DNA of 64,000 nucleotides from Xanthomonas hortorum (GTDB lineage Bacteria; Pseudomonadota; Gammaproteobacteria; Xanthomonadales; Xanthomonadaceae): NCBI RefSeq assembly GCF_002940005.1, contig NZ_MDEF01000018.1. One strand, given 5' to 3'. Every line of letters begins with the position of its first letter. The stretch's first letter is position 1. Below, one piece after another: positions 1 through 9,494 of the stretch. The notes below the pieces were generated by a model. It saw nothing but the letters and a program-made list of their open reading frames with translations, did no database searches and had not been told where the DNA came from. The translations under genes and the position numbers were made by a program.

Positions 1-34
1 TCGACACCCAGACTGGCAGAATCCGAACAGATAA

Positions 35-110
35 GGCTCGGTGGCGGCATCCATGCAGCCACACGGTCCCACAAGCGGCGAGGACACCGCACCAGAAAGT
101 TGGTCGGTGG
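35..110 (-). repeat. Palindromic intergenic repeat, truncated inverted copy
   Basis: Matches the segment near 7101-7165 and, read on the minus strand, the inner part of the element at 175-274. The inner hairpin GTGGCGGCAT / ATGCAGCCAC has one mismatch. The distal arm is missing: bases 1-34 have no counterpart in the other copies, so this copy is broken at its left end. Confidence 0.7.
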
Positions 111-174
111 TTGGATGAAAGCCTGCCTGTTGCTCTGACTGCATTGACATGCGCACCGACCATCTCGACTGGCC

Positions 175-274
175 CTTGCCCGCCCACCCTCGCGGGACCT
201 TACGCGGCATGGATGCCGCGTAAGAGCCTACATGGACGTACTTGCTGCGTGTCCCGCGATGGTGGGCGGGCAAG
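175..274 (+). repeat. Nested-palindrome intergenic repeat (copy A)
   Basis: An outer stem of about 24 pairs joins 175-198 to 251-274 with a single mismatch (C189/T260). It encloses a perfect 12-bp inner hairpin, 199-210 with 213-224. The same architecture recurs at 7296-7397 and 59693-59800 and inverted at 7061-7150 and 59863-59961. I see no ORF of its own, so it looks like a non-autonomous REP/MITE-like element or a structured RNA. The rest of 1-377 holds no recognisable gene. Confidence 0.75.
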
Positions 275-377
275 AGCCCTGCAGCCAAACAGCAGATCAG
301 CCGCTCTGAAACTGATATATCCGTAGTGTTCAAGACCCCTCGGAACACTCGGTAAACGCAGTCTTTTGGTAGCCGCT

Positions 378-1079
378 CTAAGACCAACGATCCTCAAGCA
401 CCCGCCGCAAAAACGGCACAGTGATACGGCGCTTGGCAGCCAGCGATTCGCGATCCAGCCGATCCAGCAAGGCCACCAGCCCAGCCAGTTCGCGTTCGCT
501 ATGGGTCAGCAGCCAGTCGATTGCTGCCTCGTCCAATGCCAGCCCCCGCCGTTGCGCACGATCGCGCAACACCGCAGCACGCCCCGCATCGTCGAGCACC
601 GGCAGGCTGATGCGAATGCATTGCGACAGCCGCGAGCGCAGATCCGGCAGTACCAACGCCAGGCCATCGGGCATCTGCCGCGCGGTGTACAGCAGCGTCG
701 TGCCGGCAGCGCGTGCTCGGTTGTGGAAATCGAACAAAGCCACTTCGTCGTCGCGCTGTCCGGCAATGGTGTCCAGACCATCCAGCACGACCAGGCTGCG
801 CCCTTCCAGTGCTTCGAGCGCATCGCGCAATCGACCTGCCGCCGCATGCAGCGGCAGATAGGCAGAAGCGCGGCCGGCCTGCTCGGCCGCCGCGCACAGC
901 GACAACGCCAAATGCGTCTTGCCGGTACCGGCGGGGCCAGCCAGATACAGCCAGTCGCTCACCTGCCCCGCAGCCAAGGCCTGCAATTGCGCGAGTAACC
1001 CCTCGGGCGCGGCGATGTAACTATCGAAGCGCTGATCGGGCGGCGCGCGCAACGCCAGTGGCAACTGCGGAACACTCAC
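378..1079 (-). CDS. hda: DnaA regulatory inactivator Hda
   Basis: A 233-residue AAA+ protein related to the DnaA ATPase domain. With the DNA-loaded beta clamp, Hda stimulates ATP hydrolysis by DnaA and so limits re-initiation of replication. The N-terminus carries a QLPLAL clamp-binding motif (about residues 5-10), followed by a Walker A motif GPAGTGKT near residue 49 and a Walker B-like VVLDGLD segment. It lacks the DnaA DNA-binding domain, and its length suits Hda rather than DnaA. It is the last gene of a minus-strand unit, and its start overlaps the stop of the upstream transporter gene by 4 bases. The genomic position beside perM and purM is typical of gammaproteobacteria. Confidence 0.92.
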   Translation of the reverse strand: MSVPQLPLALRAPPDQRFDSYIAAPEGLLAQLQALAAGQVSDWLYLAGPAGTGKTHLALSLCAAAEQAGRASAYLPLHAAAGRLRDALEALEGRSLVVLDGLDTIAGQRDDEVALFDFHNRARAAGTTLLYTARQMPDGLALVLPDLRSRLSQCIRISLPVLDDAGRAAVLRDRAQRRGLALDEAAIDWLLTHSERELAGLVALLDRLDRESLAAKRRITVPFLRRVLEDRWS

Positions 1080-2245
1080 AACCGATCTGCGTCCTTGCCG
1101 GGTTCGACGATCACGCTGCGCTCGGTGGTACCCGATTGCAGCACGATGCCGGCGCGCTCGCCTGCGTACAGATCGCTGTGGGTGTACTGCTCATGTGCGT
1201 AGCGCAGCAATACGTTGGCCACCGCTGCCACCGGCAGCGCCAGCAGCATGCCGAGGAAGCCGAACAACTGGCCGCCCGCCATCACTGCGAAGATCACCGC
1301 CACCGGATGCAGGCCGATCTTGTCGCCGACGATACGCGGGGTCAGCACATAGCTTTCCAGCAACTGGCCGACCGTGAACACCACGCCCACGCCGATCAGC
1401 AACTTCAGATCCAGACCCTGTGCCTGTACCACGGCCGCCAGTAAAGCGAGCACGATACCGGTGGTGGCGCCCAGATACGGAATGAAGCTGATGAAGCCGG
1501 CAATGATGCCGATCAGCAGCCCCAGATTGAGCCCGATGATGGACAGGCCGGTGGCGTAGATCACGCCCAGCGCCAGCATCACCAGGAACTGGCCGCGGAT
1601 GAAGCCGCCGAGCACGTCGTTGGACTCCAGCGCCAGCCGGCTCACGGTGCCGATGTAGGCACGCGGGATGACCGCTGCCACGCGCTCGACCAGGCGGTCC
1701 CAGTCGCGCAGGAAGTAGAACGCCAGGATCGGCAGCAACGCCAGATTGATCACCCAGGTCACCATCGCAAAGCCCGAGCGCTGTACGTAACCGAAGAACG
1801 TCTTGGCGGCGCCGCCGGCCTGCTCCCAATGGCTGCGGATCCAGTCGATCAAGCGCTCCGGGTCCAGCCAGCCCATCAGCTCCACACCAGTCTTGGCTTC
1901 CAGCCACGGAATCGCGGTACTGATCGCCCAGGTGCGCATCTGCGGCAGCGCGTCGATCAAGGTCATGATCTGGCGCTCGATCATCGGCACCAGGATCATC
2001 AGCGCCAGCACGAACAGCAGCAGCGCCAGCACGAACACCAACGACACCGCCATGTTGCGCGAGCGCCCGGCACGCTCGATGCGATCCACCAGCGGGTCGC
2101 CCAGCCAGGCCAGCAGCAACGCCAGCACGAACGGCGTCAGGATCGGCGACAGCAGCGAGACCACCCACAGCACGCCGACAATCACCGCCACCCACTTTAG
2201 GCGGCGCAGGAACAGGGCAATTTCGGCTTCGGGAGTCAAAGTCAT
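1076..2245 (-). CDS. AI-2E family transporter (PerM/YfgO-like)
   Basis: A 389-residue polytopic inner-membrane protein. A paired hydrophobic segment lies at the N-terminus (about residues 12-48), a third near 60-85, a long amphipathic domain follows, and several further helices run from about 150 to 340, the usual layout of the family. Members have been linked to autoinducer-2 export or ion/proton antiport, but the substrate here is unknown. Four-base overlaps with the DUF2066 gene upstream and hda downstream indicate translational coupling. Confidence 0.85.
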   Translation of the reverse strand: MTLTPEAEIALFLRRLKWVAVIVGVLWVVSLLSPILTPFVLALLLAWLGDPLVDRIERAGRSRNMAVSLVFVLALLLFVLALMILVPMIERQIMTLIDALPQMRTWAISTAIPWLEAKTGVELMGWLDPERLIDWIRSHWEQAGGAAKTFFGYVQRSGFAMVTWVINLALLPILAFYFLRDWDRLVERVAAVIPRAYIGTVSRLALESNDVLGGFIRGQFLVMLALGVIYATGLSIIGLNLGLLIGIIAGFISFIPYLGATTGIVLALLAAVVQAQGLDLKLLIGVGVVFTVGQLLESYVLTPRIVGDKIGLHPVAVIFAVMAGGQLFGFLGMLLALPVAAVANVLLRYAHEQYTHSDLYAGERAGIVLQSGTTERSVIVEPGKDADRL

Positions 2246-3354
2246 TTCAGGCGGTACTCGGCGTGCTCGTTTTCGAGAATGATCGGGCCCTCGGTCGGTA
2301 CCGACACCGGTACCAACGGGCTGTTGTCGCCGAGCATACGGTTGAGGCCGGAAATGCCCGTGAGCAATTCCAGATCCACTTCCATGCGGTCGCCGTTGGC
2401 GCTGACCGGGCGGATGCTGCGCACCACCGACACGCCCTGCAGCGCGGCCGAGACACGCAAGTAATCGTCGGCGCTGGTGATACCGGTGATCACCGCGCGA
2501 TAGACGCCGGGCACGCCCGAGTCCACCCGCTTGGCATAGCGCTTGACCAAGGCATCAGCCGCACCGTCGGCACCGGCGGCCATCGCGCGACGCGCGTCGC
2601 CATCGTTGCTGGTCCAGCTGGACAGCACGTTGCCGTTGTCGACGAACACCCAGTCGGCAGTCCAACCGGCATCGGTACGGTAGAGCTTGCCGATCAGCTG
2701 CATCGGCGGGCTGTATTTGGCCGATGCGCGCGACACCGCAGCAGTGTCCTTGCGCCAAATCGCGCCGGCCAGTGCCTGCTCGGCGGCCGCGCCACTGGGC
2801 AAACCGAGCCGGTAGCCACGCTCGATGGCCCGGTCCAGCACGCTGCGCGCGGCATTGGCCTGGGTCACGCTGACCAGACGCGGGCCGCTGCCGTCGTCGA
2901 TGGCCAACCACAGCACCGGCTTGGGACGCGGCAGCGGCCACACCGGCAACCCCAGCGCCGCGATCAGACTGTCCACATCGGTTTGCCGGAAGCGCGCCAC
3001 CAGGGTGGTACGGAAGGTCGGCGCGCCGGTGCGCGAGGTGCCCTGATCCTGGCGGTAATCGTAGTTTTCGACGTAGTTGGGCGCATTGCGCAACGCCTGC
3101 GACACCCCGGGGCGACTCATCGCGCCGCGATCGCCGGAGACCTTGCCCAGTACCGCGCCCAGCGCGCGCGCCAGGGCGCCAGGGCGATCGGACTCGCTCT
3201 GGCTGTTGACCGGTACTTCGGCATCGTAGGCACTTTGCGCCTTGGCGACATCGCCTTCGGTACGCAGATCGGCCTGTGCGAAGGCCGGCAACACGGGCGC
3301 GGCGACCACGAGGGCGAGAAAGAAAGCGAGACTGCAGCGCATCGACGGTTCCAT
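2242..3354 (-). CDS. DUF2066 domain-containing exported protein
   Basis: A 370-residue protein of unknown function with a clear signal peptide: MRCSLAFFLALVV followed by a small-residue cleavage region ending PAFAQA. Translation could begin at the first Met (3354) or at Met5 (3342); the latter gives the more typical signal peptide. The mature part matches the DUF2066 family, whose gene is commonly found between purM and perM/hda in gammaproteobacteria. It is the first gene of the minus-strand unit and is divergent from purM. Confidence 0.75.
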   Translation of the reverse strand: MEPSMRCSLAFFLALVVAAPVLPAFAQADLRTEGDVAKAQSAYDAEVPVNSQSESDRPGALARALGAVLGKVSGDRGAMSRPGVSQALRNAPNYVENYDYRQDQGTSRTGAPTFRTTLVARFRQTDVDSLIAALGLPVWPLPRPKPVLWLAIDDGSGPRLVSVTQANAARSVLDRAIERGYRLGLPSGAAAEQALAGAIWRKDTAAVSRASAKYSPPMQLIGKLYRTDAGWTADWVFVDNGNVLSSWTSNDGDARRAMAAGADGAADALVKRYAKRVDSGVPGVYRAVITGITSADDYLRVSAALQGVSVVRSIRPVSANGDRMEVDLELLTGISGLNRMLGDNSPLVPVSVPTEGPIILENEHAEYRLK

Positions 3355-3484
3355 GACTTAAGCGTATCCGGGTGAATTGTTGCCCGAATGGGACGCCAGC
3401 GCCAACGTGGCTGCTAAAATCGCCGCCTTTACAGCCGAGCCCTCCCCGCCCGTGACCAGCCCAACGCCTTCCAATCCCTCGCCC

Positions 3485-4510
3485 ATGACCTACCGTGAGG
3501 CAGGTGTCGACATCGATGCCGGCAACGCGTTGGTCGAACGCATCAAACCGCTGGTCAAGCGCAGCTTCCGGCCGGAGGTGATGGGTGGCCTGGGCGGTTT
3601 TGGCGCCTTGTTCGACCTGTCGGGCAAGTACAAGGAGCCGGTGTTGGTTTCCGGTACCGACGGTGTCGGGACCAAGCTCAAGCTCGCCCAGCAGTTGGGC
3701 CGGCACGACACCATCGGCATCGACCTGGTCGGCATGTGCGTCAACGACGTGCTGGTACAAGGCGCCGAGCCATTGTTCTTCCTGGATTATTTCGCCACCG
3801 GCAAGCTGGATGTGGACACCGCCGCGGCCGTGGTCGGCGGCATTGCGCGCGGCTGCGAGCTGTCCGGCTGCGCCCTGATCGGCGGCGAAACCGCCGAGAT
3901 GCCCGATATGTATCCGCCGGGCGAATACGACCTGGCCGGCTTCACCGTGGGCGCGGTGGAAAAATCGCAGTTGCTGGATGGCGCGCAGGTGCGTGCAGGC
4001 GACGTGCTGATCGGCATTGCATCTTCGGGCCCGCACTCCAACGGCTATTCGCTGATCCGCAAGATCTACGAGCGCGCCGGCGCCCCGGCCGAGCTGGTGC
4101 TGGAGGATGGCGTCAAGCTGATCGATGCGCTGATGGCGCCGACCGCGCTGTACGTCAAGCCGATCCTGGCGCTGCTCAAGTCGCACGGCCAGACGATCAA
4201 CGCCATGGCCCACATCACCGGCGGCGGGCTGACCGAAAACATCATCCGCGTGATCCCCGACGGCCTGGGCCTGGACATCGACGCCAAGGCCTGGACGCTG
4301 CCGCCGGTATTCGCCTGGCTGCAGCGCGAAGGTGCAGTGGCCGATACGGAAATGTGGCGCACCTTCAACTGCGGCATCGGCTTCGTGCTGATCGCCGCGC
4401 CCGAGCAGGCCGCGGCACTGGAACAGGCGCTGGATGCGCAATCGCTGGCGCATTGGCGCATTGGCCAGGTAGTGACGGCGCAGGGCGATGCGCGCGTGCA
4501 GATCGGTTGA
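3485..4510 (+). CDS. purM: Phosphoribosylformylglycinamidine cyclo-ligase (AIR synthetase)
   Basis: Catalyses ATP-dependent ring closure of FGAM to aminoimidazole ribonucleotide in de novo purine synthesis, in the cytosol. The 341-residue product begins MTYREAGVDIDAGN, the family's conserved start, and contains VSGTDGVGTKL, GIDLVGMCVND, GGETAEMP and GPHSNGYSLIRK motifs. The frame stays open upstream to 3377, but the conserved block starts at 3485, so the shorter start is preferred; a GTG about 11 codons upstream is an alternative. purN follows after a short gap, as in many proteobacteria. Confidence 0.95.
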   Translation: MTYREAGVDIDAGNALVERIKPLVKRSFRPEVMGGLGGFGALFDLSGKYKEPVLVSGTDGVGTKLKLAQQLGRHDTIGIDLVGMCVNDVLVQGAEPLFFLDYFATGKLDVDTAAAVVGGIARGCELSGCALIGGETAEMPDMYPPGEYDLAGFTVGAVEKSQLLDGAQVRAGDVLIGIASSGPHSNGYSLIRKIYERAGAPAELVLEDGVKLIDALMAPTALYVKPILALLKSHGQTINAMAHITGGGLTENIIRVIPDGLGLDIDAKAWTLPPVFAWLQREGAVADTEMWRTFNCGIGFVLIAAPEQAAALEQALDAQSLAHWRIGQVVTAQGDARVQIG

Positions 4511-4523
4511 TCCAGGAGACTGC

Positions 4524-4658
4524 ATGGACGCTTCCTCACTCACCCGGCAGTTCCTGCGCCTTCCTGCCATCGGCACCGTGCTCGACGTATTTAAGCCGGT
4601 AGTGCTGCTGCGTCCGCAGGTCAGGGCACTGTTCGTGCCTGTCACCGCTGCAGCGTGA
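4524..4658 (+). CDS. Possible small ORF between purM and purN
   Basis: A 44-codon ORF starting 13 bases after the purM stop, preceded by an AGGAGA-like Shine-Dalgarno sequence at a suitable distance. The predicted peptide begins MDASSLTRQFLRLPAIG and is mildly hydrophobic and basic in the middle (FKPVVLLRPQVRALFVPV). I recognise no family. It could be a real small protein translated in the pur operon, a leader affecting purN translation, or chance. Confidence 0.35.
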   Translation: MDASSLTRQFLRLPAIGTVLDVFKPVVLLRPQVRALFVPVTAAA

Positions 4659-4695
4659 CACGCACTGCCCCCATGACATCAGCGAATCCGACCGA

Positions 4696-5349
4696 ATGAG
4701 TCTGCGTCTGGCCGTGCTGGCTTCCGGCCGCGGCAGCAATCTGCAAGCCATCCTCGATGCGATCGCCTGCGGCCGCCTGCAGGCAGAGGTGGTCGGGGTA
4801 TTTTCCGATCGCCCGCAGGCGCCGGTCCTGCAGAAGGTGGGCGAGGAACGGCGCTGGAGCGCCAGCCCGCGCGACTTCGCCGACCGCGCTGCCTTCGATG
4901 CCGCGTTGGGCGATGCCATCGCCGCTGCGCAGCCGGATTGGGTGATCTGCGCCGGTTACATGCGCATCCTCGGCGAGCCGCTGGTGCGTCGCTTCGCCGA
5001 GCGCATGCTCAATATCCACCCCTCGCTGCTGCCCAAGTACCGCGGGCTGCACACCCACGCCCGCGCACTGGAGGCCGGCGATGCCGAGCATGGCGCCAGC
5101 GTGCACCTAGTGGTGCCGGAACTGGATGCCGGCACGGTGATCGCACAGGCGCGCGTGCCGGTGCTGCCCGACGACACCGCCGAGCAGCTGGCCGCCCGCG
5201 TGCTCGCGCGTGAACACCCGTTGCTGCTGGCCACGCTGGACCTGCTCGCCAGCGGGCGCGTGGCGGTGCACGGCAGCAGCGTCCACATCGACGGTCAGTG
5301 CCTGTTTACGCCACTGCGACTAGAGTCCGATGACACCTCACTCGCCTGA
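4696..5349 (+). CDS. purN: Phosphoribosylglycinamide formyltransferase (GAR transformylase)
   Basis: A 217-residue enzyme that transfers the formyl group of 10-formyltetrahydrofolate to GAR, the third step of purine synthesis. It starts with LAVLASGRGSNLQAIL, the substrate phosphate-binding loop. It contains the signature around AERMLNIHPSLLPKYRG, with the conserved Asn-Ile-His of the active site, followed by the HGASVHLV segment. It lies downstream of purM on the same strand and is probably co-transcribed with it. Confidence 0.95.
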   Translation: MSLRLAVLASGRGSNLQAILDAIACGRLQAEVVGVFSDRPQAPVLQKVGEERRWSASPRDFADRAAFDAALGDAIAAAQPDWVICAGYMRILGEPLVRRFAERMLNIHPSLLPKYRGLHTHARALEAGDAEHGASVHLVVPELDAGTVIAQARVPVLPDDTAEQLAARVLAREHPLLLATLDLLASGRVAVHGSSVHIDGQCLFTPLRLESDDTSLA

Positions 5350-5415
5350 ATGCGGATACGCCCTCCTCATCCTGCCTCGGACATCCTCGCGGGCCCCGTA
5401 CCCCGCTCTCAGCGC

Positions 5416-6252
5416 ATGAACGTCATCCCGATCGCCGCCGCGCTGTTGACCACCGCCCTGCTCGCCCAAGCCGGTACCGGCCGTGCGCAACAGGCCCCTG
5501 CCGTGCCTGCGCCAGCTACTCCTGCGCAAGCGACTCCATCGCCGGCTGCGACGCCGCCGACTGCATCTGCAGCTGCACTGCCTGCCAGCACCTGGACGCC
5601 ACCGCCACTGCAACCCTTCGTGGCGACCTACCAGGCGTTTTATCGCGGCAAGGAAGCCGGCGATGCCACCATGCAGGTCAGCCACGGCGAGGGCAGCCAG
5701 TGGCGCATCGACATGTCGGTGCGCGGCCGCAAGGGCTTTGCCAGCATTCTGGGGTTGAACCTGGAGCAGAGCACCGTGTTCCAGGTCGATGGCGACACCT
5801 ATGTGCCGCTGAGCCAGAGCACCGTGCGCAAGGCGATGTTCTTCGGCAAGAAGGTCACCGGCGTCTACAACTGGCAGACCGCCAGCGCGCAGTGGGACGG
5901 TGATCTGAAGAAAGAGCGCCAACAGCCGATTCCGCTGCAGCGCGGCGACCAGAGCGCGCTGTCGTTGAACCTGTCGCTGATGCGCGACGCGCAACCCGGG
6001 CGCAGCCTGAGCTATCGCTACGTCGATGTCGGCCGGGTGCGCAAATACGATTACAAGGTCGCAGATGCCACCGAAGTGGTGCAGGTCGGCGATCTGAGCT
6101 ACGACGCGTTGCGCGTGTACCGCGTCAACAGCGGCGACAACGAAACCATCCTCTGGATCGCCAACGGGGTTCCTACGCCGGTGCGCATCCTGCAACGTGA
6201 CAAAGGTGAGGATCAGGTCGATCTGCGCCTGGTCGAATATCAAGGAGCCTGA
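5416..6252 (+). CDS. DUF3108 domain-containing exported protein
   Basis: A protein of about 278 residues with a signal peptide (MNVIPIAAALLTTALLAQAG), then a low-complexity linker rich in Pro, Ala and Thr (about residues 28-60), then a DUF3108-type beta-rich domain starting near FVATYQAFYRGKEAGDA. The ORF is open from 5350, directly after purN, but the signal peptide fixes the likely start at 5416. Function is unknown; the family resembles periplasmic lipoprotein-like folds. A paralogue follows 3 bases after its stop. Confidence 0.75.
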   Translation: MNVIPIAAALLTTALLAQAGTGRAQQAPAVPAPATPAQATPSPAATPPTASAAALPASTWTPPPLQPFVATYQAFYRGKEAGDATMQVSHGEGSQWRIDMSVRGRKGFASILGLNLEQSTVFQVDGDTYVPLSQSTVRKAMFFGKKVTGVYNWQTASAQWDGDLKKERQQPIPLQRGDQSALSLNLSLMRDAQPGRSLSYRYVDVGRVRKYDYKVADATEVVQVGDLSYDALRVYRVNSGDNETILWIANGVPTPVRILQRDKGEDQVDLRLVEYQGA

Positions 6253-6255
6253 CCC

Positions 6256-6939
6256 ATGAAATCCATTTCCCGCACGTCTTCGCTGATTGCCGCTGCCGCA
6301 CTGGCTGTGGCCAGCCTGCCCGCATTCGCCGTGCAGCCGTTCCAGGCCGATTATTCCGCCAACTACATGGGCATGCAGGCCAACGGCACCATGACCCTGG
6401 CCGCTGCCGGCGACAAGCAGTGGCGCTACACGCTCACCATCCAGAACCAGCTGGCCAATCTGACCCAGAGCACCGTGTTCGAAGAGAGCAACGGTCAACT
6501 GCGCCCGGTCAGCAGCAACGACACCTCGTCGATGATGGTCAAGCGCCGCAACGTCACTGCCAATTACGACTGGAAGACCAGCCAGGCCACCTGGGGCGGC
6601 GACATCAAGCCAGACCGTCGCGGCCCGGTCAAACTGCAGCCGGGCGACATGGACGCGTTGCTGATCAACCTGGCGATCACCCGCGACCTGGCCGCCGGCA
6701 AGCCGCTCAACTACCGCATGGTGGACGAAGGCCGCATCAAGCCGATGAGCTACAAGGTTGTCGGCAAGGAAACCATCACCGTCAACGGCAAGCAGGAACA
6801 GGCGACCAAGGTGTCGCGCGTGGACGGCGACAAGGAACTGATCGCCTGGGTGGTCAAGGACCTGCCGGTGCCGGCACGTTTGCTGCAGAAGGAAAAGGGC
6901 CAGGACGCGCTGGACCTGACCATCAAGGCGCTGCGCTGA
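6256..6939 (+). CDS. DUF3108 domain-containing exported protein (second copy)
   Basis: A 227-residue exported protein with a signal peptide (MKSISRTSSLIAAAALAVAS, cut near LPAFA). The mature domain is homologous to the preceding gene: FQADYSANYMGMQANGT parallels FVATYQAFYRGKEAGDA, and both keep LTQSTVF/LEQSTVF and WVVKDLPVPARLLQ/WIANGVPTPVRILQ blocks. It lacks the Pro/Ala linker of its neighbour. The two genes are separated by 3 bases and look like a tandem duplication that then diverged. Function unknown. Confidence 0.75.
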   Translation: MKSISRTSSLIAAAALAVASLPAFAVQPFQADYSANYMGMQANGTMTLAAAGDKQWRYTLTIQNQLANLTQSTVFEESNGQLRPVSSNDTSSMMVKRRNVTANYDWKTSQATWGGDIKPDRRGPVKLQPGDMDALLINLAITRDLAAGKPLNYRMVDEGRIKPMSYKVVGKETITVNGKQEQATKVSRVDGDKELIAWVVKDLPVPARLLQKEKGQDALDLTIKALR

Positions 6940-6996
6940 GCGCGCCAAACCTTCGACCAGAGGCTTCATTGCCAGCGTAGTTCCGGTCGTAAAGTT

Positions 6997-7030
6997 GTTT
7001 AGTGCAGTTGGTAGAGTCGTTTAGTGCAGT
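6997..7030. repeat. Short direct repeat
   Basis: The 12-mer GTTTAGTGCAGT occurs at 6997-7008 and 7019-7030, a 22-base period, just before the inverted palindromic element. It may mark an insertion boundary. Confidence 0.6.
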
Positions 7031-7060
7031 CAAACGCTTGCTGAGTCGAGGGCGCGATGC

Positions 7061-7150
7061 CCTCACCGCTCGCGGGACACGCCGCAAGTACGTCCATGTA
7101 GGGCTCGGTGGCGGCATCCATGCCGCCACACGGTCCCGCAATCGGCGAGG
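7061..7150 (-). repeat. Nested-palindrome intergenic repeat, inverted copy
   Basis: Reverse-orientation member of the family at 175-274. The outer arms CCTC..CCG..GCGGGAC (7061-7078) pair with GTCCCGC..CGG..GAGG (7133-7150). The inner hairpin GTGGCGGCAT / ATGCCGCCAC (7108-7117 with 7120-7129) is perfect. It lies about 150 bases before a forward copy. Between 6940 and 7500 I see no protein-coding gene. Confidence 0.75.
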
Positions 7151-7295
7151 ACACCGCACCCGAGAGTTAATCGGTTGCTTTATTACAAGCTTGGCCGTTG
7201 ATCTGCTTGCGTTGGAAAGATGACAAAACGCGCCGTTATCCGAACGCGGACCTCATGCCTTGCTTGCACCATGCGCACCGACACTCTCGAATGGT

Positions 7296-7397
7296 CCTTG
7301 CCCGCTCACCGTCGCGGGACCTTACGCGGCATGGATGCCGCGTAAGAGCCTACACGGACGTACTTGCTGCGTGTCCCGCGACGGTGAGCGGGCAAGG
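7296..7397 (+). repeat. Nested-palindrome intergenic repeat (copy B)
   Basis: The outer stem is a perfect 25-bp pairing of 7296-7320 with 7373-7397; the inner hairpin is identical to copy A. Relative to copy A, one stem pair is changed C-G to T-A and the mismatched pair C/T has become G-C, so the pairing is preserved by paired substitutions. Confidence 0.78.
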
Positions 7398-7454
7398 GCC
7401 CTGCAACGAAGTCCCAGATCAGCAGCTCCACAAGTGGTCTATCCGCACGGACCT

Positions 7455-7475
7455 ATCACTTGCTGCAAAAGTGAT
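7455..7475 (-). terminator. Weak hairpin downstream of the EF-hand gene
   Basis: ATCACTT (7455-7461) pairs with AAGTGAT (7469-7475) around a 7-base loop, 25 bases past the stop of the minus-strand gene ending at 7501. There is no uridine tract, so a role in termination is only a possibility. Confidence 0.3.
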
Positions 7476-7500
7476 CCATCCGCGCCGACCTAGTCACGCC

Positions 7501-7820
7501 TCAGGGCTTGGCCGCAGCCTTGTCATCGCTGGTACTGAACACCGTGCGGCAATCCACGCGGATCTGCGCATCGGTGCTGCGCCAATAGAACAGGTCGCAA
7601 TGGCGCTTGCCTTCGACCGTCTTCTTGACCGCCACCGCATAGAACGACTGCGCAATCTCGTCGCGGCTGGCAGTGCCGTCGTTGTTCCAGTCCATATCCT
7701 TGAACTCGACACCCTGGGTGATCGCCATGCCCACCGACCAGGCGTAGGCCAGCCACGCCAGGATCAGCACGATCGCGCCAAGCAACACCTTGCGGCGGGT
7801 GGTGAAACGTCCGCGCAGGA

Positions 7821-7824
<4 letters not shown>
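7501..7824 (-). CDS. Small membrane-anchored EF-hand protein
   Basis: A 107-residue protein with a basic N-terminus, one transmembrane helix (about residues 13-30, LLGAIVLILAWLAYAW) and a periplasmic part. The segment DWNNDGTASRDE matches the canonical 12-residue EF-hand calcium loop, with D, N, D, G, S and a terminal E in the ligand positions. Two later Cys residues (in KRHCDL and VDCRTV) could form a disulfide. Its start overlaps the murA stop by 4 bases, so it is translationally coupled to murA. I know no function for it; a calcium-responsive envelope role is only inference. Confidence 0.7.
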
Positions 7825-9095
<1,271 letters not shown>

Positions 9096-9213
9096 GGGAT
9101 CTCAGGGAATCTGAAAAGGATGTCGGGGGGGAATGAGATGGGTCGCCGGGAGCCTGTCGGGCGATTGTGGTCGAGGCGGACGACCAGCCCGACCAGCAAG
9201 GCCCGACAAACGC

Positions 9214-9456
9214 TCAGCCTTCGTCGGGAGTCAGCGTCTTGAGCTGCAGCGCGTGGATCGCCCCGCCCATCAACTCGCCCAGGGTCGCGTAGACCATGCG
9301 ATGGCGCGCCAACGGCGCCTTGCCGGCGAATGCGGGGCTGATCACGGTCGCCTCGAAGTGCACGCCGTCGTCGCCGTGCACGTCGACGCGGGCTTCGGGC
9401 AAGCCGGATTCGATGAGTTTACGGATGGTTTCGGCGTCCAAAGGGCGTTTCCTCAT
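9214..9456 (-). CDS. BolA/IbaG family protein
   Basis: A BolA-like protein of about 80 residues (core DAETIRKLIESGLPEARVDV, then HFEATVIS, HRMVYATLGELM and IHALQL). BolA-type proteins bind glutaredoxins and iron-sulfur clusters and act in iron homeostasis or acid stress; the murA-linked member in E. coli is IbaG. The frame extends upstream to 9483, but ATG at 9456 or a TTG five codons later (preceded by AGGAAA) are the more plausible starts. It is divergent from kdsD, only about 40 bases away. Confidence 0.85.
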   Translation of the reverse strand: MRKRPLDAETIRKLIESGLPEARVDVHGDDGVHFEATVISPAFAGKAPLARHRMVYATLGELMGGAIHALQLKTLTPDEG

Positions 9457-9494
9457 AAAATGAGCGCACATTCTACTCTTCACCCGAGTCCCGC

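Noticed and set aside
2555..4645. Very long minus-strand ORF (about 696 codons)
   Set aside because: Antisense to purM and overlapping the DUF2066 gene in another frame; composition is a His/Gln/Arg-rich shadow typical of high-GC DNA and matches no family.
175..7405. Palindromic repeats as a CRISPR array or tRNA-like element
   Set aside because: Only paired, widely separated copies with opposite orientation; no regular spacers, no cas genes and no cloverleaf.
7001..7500. Small ORFs within the palindromic repeats
   Set aside because: They arise from repeat sequence, are duplicated with the repeats (the same CCVSRDG-type peptide appears at 111-326 and 7260-7493) and lack ribosome-binding sites.
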